From NCBI GenBank assembly GCA_937958045.1, contig CALFXL010000059.1, positions 30,820 through 94,819 on the forward strand: DNA of 64,000 nucleotides, read 5' to 3'. Numbering within the stretch: position 1 is the first letter of the stretch; the number at the start of each line of letters is the position of its first letter. The position numbers and the translations under genes are program-made. The DNA is from an uncultured Opitutaceae bacterium (GTDB lineage: Bacteria > Verrucomicrobiota > Verrucomicrobiia > Opitutales > Opitutaceae). This document shows positions 1 to 9,000 of the stretch, piece by piece. Below the pieces are notes generated by a model. That model did no database searches. It saw nothing but the letters and a program-made list of their open reading frames with translations, and was not told the origin of the DNA.

Positions 1-2
1 AT

Positions 3-3000
3 GCGAGCGTGGGCGAAGCGCAGGCGCCCAAGGCTCTCCTCGACGCGTATTGGCGCGTTTTCGACGGAACGGCTTATATTCGTTTCACCTTCACCGGCCT
101 GGCGCCCAATACGCACTATCTCCTGTATTGCTATTCGAGCACCAACAACCAGGGCGGTAAATATATTCTGCATCCGTCCAATTTCCCGGCCGGCAAGGAA
201 TCGGATTTTATCTATCCCGGCATGGTCGGCGATGAATATAAAACAGCGTTTGTCGATCTGGCCGGGCACGCCGGTTCCGCGACGTTGTTCAAAGTAGATT
301 CTGCGGGTAAAAAGACGATCATCCCGCCCGCGCGCGCGAACACGCCGGCGGTTTCCGGGAGTAACACGATGTGGGGCGCGATCCATGCAGTCTCCACGGC
401 TTCCGGTGAGATCGTGTTTCGCACCGACACTTCAGCACTGGGCAACCGCCGCCAATATGCCGGCTTCCAACTGATCCCGTATCCCGCGCCCACGATCGTC
501 GAGCAACCGGATGCCGACATGGTCGGCGTGCTCGATCAGATCACGGAGTTTTTCGCGGTGGCCAAAGACATGCCGCATCTGCACGACGCCGATCAGAATC
601 CCCTCACGTATCAATGGCAGATTTCGAAGGACAACGGCGCGACGTGGACCGACATCCCCGTGATTGCGCCCGGCACGGAGGGGCAGCGCATTTTCACGAG
701 CGAGCTTCGCGAGCCCGCCTTGCCGGAGGATCCCGAGGCGACGCCCGAGCCCGCCAAAAAAATCACCAGCGTCCTCGCCATTCACGGCACGCAACAGTCC
801 GACGAGGCCCGCTATCGCTTGAAAGTCACCAATGTCGCCGGCGGCGTGACGTACACCCAGGCCAGCACGCTCAGCGTTATCTCGCAGCCGGCTCCGTTCC
901 TGATCACGCAACAACCGCAGTCGCGCGACACGGTGGTCGGTGACGAGGTCAATCTGTCCGTGGCGGTCTCGGGCACACCGCCGTTTGCGTTCACGTGGCA
1001 AAAGAGCGACACCGCGGACTTCACGACCTTCACCGAAGTGAAGAAGGGCGAACGCGGCACTGCGGCGAGCGACACGCTCTCGTTCCCGTTTGTGCGGCGC
1101 TCCGACCTCGGCTTCTACCGCGCGGTCATCACCGACGTCACCCGTCGCAACCCGATCTACAGCGAAGTCGTGTATTTGTATGTTGAATACGCGAAGCCGA
1201 TCATCACGACGCCCGGACCGCAAACGGTGACGCCGGGCGCGGGGATCAGTCTTTTCGGAAATGTTTATAGCGAGATCCCGGTCTCCTCGTATCAATGGGA
1301 AGTTTCGCACGACAACGGCGCGACGTGGACCGCCGTGACCGATGGCGGTGCCTACTCCGGCGCGACCTCCGAGACGCTTCACATCTCTCCGGCGAGTGCC
1401 GCGGAGGGCGGTCTCTATCGCATTGTCGCCACCAACGACATGGGCACCACGACGGGCGTGTCGATCCCGCTCTCCGTGGCCGCGCCCGTGATCGCGCACC
1501 CGGTGGGCGTGGCGCTCGACGACGCCGGGCATTTGTACGTCACCGACGACACGGCGAACACCGTTCATCAGCTCACCATCGCGGACAACAAAGCCGTCGT
1601 CTTCGCCGGCAAACCCGGCGTAACCGGCAATGCCAATGGCTATTATAGTCAGGCGACGTTTAACGCGCCGTCGGGCATCGTCGGCGGTGCGGCCAACACG
1701 GTCTTCCTCGCCGACACCTTCAACGCGACCATCCGCTCGCTGCAGGCCAACGGCCTCGTCGGCACGATCGCGGGCTCGACGACCGTGCGCGACAATATCG
1801 ACGGCACGGGTGCCGCCGCGGCGTTCAACTCGCCCGTGAGCACCGCGCTCGACGCCGCCGGCAACATCTATGTGGCCGACAATGTCGCGCACACCATCCG
1901 CCGCATCACGCCGCTCAATTTCGATGTGACCACGCTGGCGGGCTCCGCGGGCAATCCCGGTTTCGTCAACAGCACCACGACGAACAGCAATTATAACGAC
2001 GCCACGCGCTTCAACGCTCCCGGCGCCATCGCGGTTTCGCCGGTGAATGTTTCCAACGCCGACGTCGTCACCGTCGAAGGCCCCACCACGACGGCGACGA
2101 CGCTCTACGTGGCCGACACGGGCAACAACGTCATCCGCAAGATCGCGCTTTCGTGGTATCTCGATCGCGATCCGCTCACCAACATCCAGACGCGCACGCG
2201 TCTCTCGCGCAACGAAGTCACCACCGTGGCCGGTCTCGCCGGCGCGTCGGGCTCGACCGATGGCGCGGGGCTCGATGCACGCTTCAACGCGCCGGCGGGA
2301 ATCGCGGTGAGCGATGCGGGCGTGGTGTATGTGGCCGACACTGGCAATCACACCATTCGCAAGATCACCTTCAGCGCCGGTGCCGCGACCGTCACCACCA
2401 TCGGCGGCTTGCCGGGCATTGCGGGTTACCAAGACGGCCCGACCGCCAACACCAGTCTCTTCAACCAACCGCGCGCCCTCGCCGTCGCGGGCGATGGCAC
2501 CGTGTACGTGGCCGACACCGGCAACGCCGTCGTGCGCAAGATCGCGCCCAATGGCGTTGTTTCGACGCTCGTCTTGTCGCGCGCGACCGATCCCGTCCCG
2601 CCCACCAATCCGGGCGGCGGCAACGAAAGTCCCGCGCCCGACATCCCGCCCGCCGGCTCCGGCGATCGGGGCGGCGACCTCGGCATCGGCGGCGGCGGCG
2701 CGCCCTCGCTGTGGTTCTTCGCGGCGACCGGCCTGCTGGCGCTGATCCGTGCGCGGAAGTTTTTTATGAAACACGTCTTCCTCTTTGTGCTCACGATCGT
2801 CGCCGGCGCGCCCGCGTTCCCGCCGAGCGCCTCCGCGGCCGACGCCCCGGCGGTGTTCGTGAATTTGGCCACGACGCAAGCCGCATCGGGGGCAGCGCCG
2901 ACGAGTGCCGCCACGATCACCATCGCAGCGCCTGCCAATGGTTGGAATTTCAGCGCGGCCGCGCCTTATCCGGGTGAAACATGGAATAATATCCTGGCGC

Positions 3001-6000
3001 CCCACGCGGACGACGAGATCAAGCCATCGATCAAAGGCTATGTGCGCTACCAAGTGGTGCCACTCAACACGGCGAACAACATCGCGCTCTTTCAGCCGGA
3101 CGGTTCCGCATCGGGCGTTTCGTTTACCGCAGCCGCCATTCTCGACGACGCGGGCACAGCCTCCAACAATCGCGAAGTGCCGCGCCGCGTCAGCCCGTCG
3201 GGCGGCACGCCGGCTGCGTTGCTGAACAGCTCGTGGCGCATCTATGAGGGAGGAAATCTCCTTAGCTTCACCTTCACGGGACTGCCCGCGGAGGCGCATT
3301 ATCTTGTTTACGGTTATGCCACGACCAATGGAGCCAACCAAGGCGGACGTTTCACGGTGGTGGACGCCAATGCTGTGGGCGCGAAATGGTTTGAAACGAA
3401 ACCCATCGATAATGGCGCTCCAAATCTGTTTGCGGAATCGGCAGGCTCTCTCGCCCCGACTGGCAAGGCGACTGCGGAGATTTTGTCCAACGCTGCGGGA
3501 GATCCGAACCTCAACACCATTTGGGGAATCCTCCACGCCAAGGTGGACAACACCGGGAAACTCGAAGTGCGCGCTTCGCGAAATGCGAACAACAACGGCT
3601 TCATCAACGGCCTCCAACTCATCCCGTATCCGAAAGCCGCCATCACCACTCAACCGTTGGCCAATGCATCGGCGACGATCGGAGGCAGCGTCACCCTGAC
3701 GATCGTCGCGAGTGGTTTCGACGCGTCGGATGTCCTCACGTATCAATGGCGTAAAGATGGCGTCGCCATCGATGCAGCCGGGAATCCTTCCGCGGCCACC
3801 GCGTCGTTGACGCTCACGAATCTGCAAGCGGACGATGGCGGCGATTACGATGTCGTTGTTACCAACTACGGCGGCGAAGCCGTCAGCACCGCGACCGCGC
3901 TCACGGTGACTTCGAGCGCCGTCGCGCCGTCCATCGTGACACAGCCTCAAAACGCGGCGCTGGCCGTCGGTGCCGCGCATACGTTGACGATCGGCGCCAA
4001 CGGAACCGCGCCGCTCGCTTATCTTTGGGAAAAGAGCGACGACGGCAGCACGTACACCGCGATCGGCACGAATGCTCCGCAACTCGCCATCCCCGCCGCG
4101 CAGGCCTCCGACGCAGGCAGGTATCGAGTCACCGTCAGCAACTCTGTCGGGTCGATCACCAGCGATGTGGTCAGTGTCGTCGTTGCGCCCGTGCTGACCG
4201 CGTCTCCCGAGGCTTCTGTCGTCGTGGCGGGTTCTACGCATACGATTTCGGCGGCGGTGGATGTCGGCGCGGGATCGCCCGAACCGGTGACGTATGTTTG
4301 GAAACGCGATGACGTCACGGTGGCGGACGGCGCGGGTGTCAGCGGCGCTGCGACGGCCAGTTTGCAGATTGCCGGTTTTTCGACCGCCCATTCCGGCTAC
4401 TACACGTTGACGGCTTCCAACTCGGCCGGGTCCGTGACCAGCGCCCCTGTGTACGTGGGCGTCCCCAGCACGCAGAGCATCACCTTCGCTCCGGGCAACA
4501 ACGCCGCCGGGCTCGCGATCGACCAGCAGCTCCGCCTGATTTTCCCGTCCGCGCCCAAGCTGGGCAAGTCGGGCCAGTTCCGGATTCACGATGCTTCGAA
4601 CGACGCGGTGGTCACCACGGTGGATATTGCCGAGTTCGTTTCGTTCACGCTTTTCAGCGCCACCATCGACAACTCCAAGGTTCAGACCGTGCAGGGCAAG
4701 GCGATGTACTACCTGCCGGCGGCCGTTTACGGCAACGAGGTCTGGATCACGTTGCCCGCCGCTCAGCGTCTCGCGTACGGCAAAACCTACTACGTCACCA
4801 TGGACGCGGGTTTCCTGATCGATTCCGACAATGCGTCGGTTCCCGCGATCACGGACCCAAACACCTGGCGTTTCTCCACCAAGGCCGCAGGCCCGGAGAC
4901 ACCGACCGCCTCGACCGGCCCCACCGAAGTGACGGTCGGCCCGGATGGCACCGGCGATTTCGCCACGATCCAAGGCGCTGCCGACTGGATTCCGCAAAAC
5001 AACACCCTGCCGCGCACGATTCGCGTGTTGCCCGGCACGTACCGCGACGCCGTTTATTTCGCCCAAGGGCGCAACTTCGTCACCGTGGTCGGTGCCGGCG
5101 CCGACCGCACCGCTACGAAGGTGATCTACCACTACGGCAATGAAGTTTACGGAGGCGGTGCGCGCGGACTGGGCGGCTTCCGCATCGACACCAACGACGT
5201 GACGGTGCGCAACCTCACCCTCGACAACGAAGTTTACCTCCCGGTGCCCAACCTCGCCGGCGGCGATATCGGCGGCGCTCCCGCTTTTGCGGGGCCGGTG
5301 CAAACCGTCGCCTACACGGGCAACCGGCTTATCTTCGACAATGTTCTTATCAAGGGCGGCCAGGACACGCTCTACGCCATCAGCGGCTCCGGCTATTTTT
5401 ATAACTGCGAAATCTGGGGCAGCGTGGATTTCATCTATGGCGACGCGCTCGCGGTCTTCCAGCACTGCGACATCGTGCAGATCCGCAGCACCGGCGGACC
5501 GATCTGCGCCCCCAGCACGCCTTACGCGCAGCCTTACGGCGAAGTCTTCATCAACTGCCGTTTCCCGCGCGCGCTCGTGGCCGATGGCTACCCGTATGAC
5601 GTCGGTGTGAACACCACCACATTCTGCCGCCCGTGGCGCCAGGACGGGCATGTCGCGATCATCAACTCTGAACTCGGCAGCCATTTTACCACCAAAGGGT
5701 GGAGCGAGTGGGATGGTCGCGAAAACACCAGCCGGGCCCGCGAGTTCGGCAGCACGCTCCTCGCCGATGGCACCGCCGTGTCTGTGGCGGCGCGTCAGGC
5801 CGCAGGTGCCTACTGGCTCAACACCATCGACCCGGATTACACCGGCACCCAGAGCCCGACCGATCCCGCGCTCGCACCGCCGACAGGTCATCTCAACCGC
5901 ACGCCGGTCACGGTGAATCCCGACGACTACACCCTCGAAGCCATCTTCGGTCATCCGTACTACTCGCTCGGTAGCTGGCGTCCGACGATTGCGCCGCGCA

Positions 6001-9000
6001 TCGTTCGCCAACCCGCTTCGCAAGTCGTCGCTCCTGGTCAGCCGCTCACGCTTTCCGTCGATGCATTCGGCCTGCCGGCGGCGATGTATCAATGGTACAA
6101 AGGCGGCTCGCCGATCTCCGGTGCGACTGCCGCGACCTACGCCGTGGCGAGCGCGACGGAAGCTGATGCGGGCAACTATCACGTGGTTGTCACCAACGAC
6201 CTCGGCTCGGTCAGCAGCGCGACCGCGGCCGTTGTGATCAACGATGGCGGCGCGCCCGTCGCTCCCACGATCATCGCGCAACCCGTTTCGCAAATCGCAT
6301 CCGCGGGCGGTCCGGTGACGCTCTCGGTTTCCGCGCTCAGCGGCGATTCGTATCAATGGTACAAAAACGGCGTCGCGATCCCCGGCGCCACCAGCGCGAC
6401 CTATCCAATCGCGACGCTTCAAGCGTCCGATGCGGGCAATTACTACGTGGTCATCACCAACGCCCAAGGCAGCACCACCAGCGCGACCGTGACGCTCACG
6501 GTCGAAGGTGGTGAGGCGAAAGCGGCGTTTGTCACCTTGACGCGTACGGCGGTGCCTTCCTCGGGAGACATCACGCCGCCCGTGGCGGACATTCCCGAAC
6601 CGGGAAATGGGTGGAATTTCAGCGCGGCTGCTCGGTATCCGGGCACCAAGTGGAACGCCGTGTACGTGGCGACTGGCGCGGTGGTCGCCGACGGTACATT
6701 CACCGAAGAATCGCCGTTCCGCATCAACAGCCTCAACGCGGTGAGTCTCGTGAATCCCGCGGGCGATCCTTCGGGCATTACGTTGACGGGCGATCTCATC
6801 GTCGCATCGCCGCGCGCGGGTGAGCCCACCAACTTTAACGCGGCCAACGGTCTTCCCGCGGGCCTCATGGATCAGGTCTGGCGCGTGAACAATGGCGGCA
6901 ACTATCTCCGCTTCACCTTCGACGGTCTGCCTGCCGGCGCTCATTATCTGTTTTACGGATATGCGGCCAACGCGAATCCCAACCAAGGCGCTCGCTACGT
7001 CCTCGATCCCGCCAACGATCCGGCAACGGCTCCTTCGACCTTCATCGAGCTCAGCGGTCGCACCGAATCGAGCAGCGCGCCCAATCTCTTCACGACCAGC
7101 GGCGGACAAACAACCGTGATTCCAGGCGCGCCGCTCAACACCGCCGCCACGACCGATTCCAACACGCAGTGGGGCGCGATGCACGCGGTCGCCACAGCCG
7201 AAGGAAAGATCGTGATCCGCACGGCGCGCGGCCTCGGAAATCACCACTACGTGAACGGCTTCCAACTCGTGCCTTTCCCCAAGGCCACGATCACCACGCA
7301 GCCGGCCGCCAGCGTATCGGTGGTTTCCGGCGAACCCGTCACGCTCACCGTGACGGCGACCGGTTACGATTCGAGCGACACCCTCACGTATCAGTGGCGC
7401 AAAAACGGCGAGCCCATCAACACCGCCGACAACGCCACCGCCAACACCGCCACGTTGCAGATCGCCAGCGCGAGCACGGCCGACACCGGCACGTACACGG
7501 TCGCGATCACCAATCTCGGCGGCAGTGTGATCAGCGACGAAAGCGTCGTGACGGTTCAATCCGGCGCGGTGGCTCCGACGATCGTCACGCAGCCTGCGGC
7601 CACGCAGACGGTCATGGGCGGTGCGAGCGTGAGCTTCACCGTTGTTGTGACCGGTGCGCCTGCGCCCACTTATCAGTGGTACAAAGACGGCGGACTCATT
7701 GCGGGTGCGACCAGCGCCACGCACACGATCGCCGCTGCGCAGCTCGCCGACGCCGGCAGCTACACCGTGGTCGCCACGAACTCCGAAGGCTCGGTCACCA
7801 GCACGGCATCCGTGCTCACCGTGAAAGATCCTGCGGGCAATCCGGTGGTCGCTCAAGGCTTCGCACGCGAAGTCACCGGCGGCGCGGGCGGTGCGACGTA
7901 TTTTGTCACCACCGCGGCCGATCTTCACGCGAGACTCCAGCTCGCGGGCCCTGCGATCATCACCGTTTCAGGCACGATCGATGTGCGTTCGCTCTCGGGC
8001 AAACGCGTGGACGTGAAGTCCAACAAAACGCTCCAAGGCGCCGACGCCAACGCGACCATCATCGGCACCGTCAACATCGACGGCGTGCAAAACGTGATTG
8101 TCCGCGGCCTCAACATCACCAATCCCGGCACCACGCTCGAGAACGGCACCGGCCCGCGCTACTCCGATGGCGGCGACGGCATCAGCATTCGCAACAGCAA
8201 CGGCGTGCTCGTCACCCATTGCACGTTCTACGACTGCGCCGACGGCATGTGCGATCTCACGTACGACGTCGCCAACGCCACCGTTTCCTGGTGCAAGTTC
8301 TACTACACACCCGCGCAGACTTCGCATCGTTTCACGATGATTCTGGGCAACGAGGCCACGGTCGTTCCGATCACCGCCACGCTGCACCACAACTGGTGGG
8401 CCGAGCGCGCCGATCAACGCATGCCGGCGTCGTCCAATGCGCGCGGGCACATGTTCAACAACTACTTCACGCCCGCCGGGAATTCGTACGCGAGCAACGC
8501 CCGCGACAATTCCCAGCTTTTCATCGAGCATCATTATTACGGCACCGGTGTGAAAGATCCTGTCGGCAAGAGCGCTGGCACCACCGCGCTCATCCGCACC
8601 ATCGGCAACATCTACGACGGCACCAGCGGCCAGTACGATCCCGGCACCGACATCGTGTTCACGCCGCCGTATTCGTACGAACTCACGCCGGCCGCCGGTG
8701 TGCCCGCGCTCGTCTCTGCCCACGCCGGCAACACCGCCGGTGCGTTCTCCGTCACCCCGGAGCCGTCTGCTGCGATCACCATCACCGGCGCACCGGAAAC
8801 GGTTTACCCGGGCGATACGATCACGCTCGCGTCGTCCACCACGGGCACGAGCTATCAATGGCGTTTCAATAATATCGAGATCGCCGGTGCCACCTCCGAG
8901 ACCTTGGAAATCGCCAACATCCAAGGCTCGCAGATCGGCACCTACACGGTCGTCGTCGGCAACGCCGCGGGCAACTTCACCGTGAGCGCCCCCGTCACGC

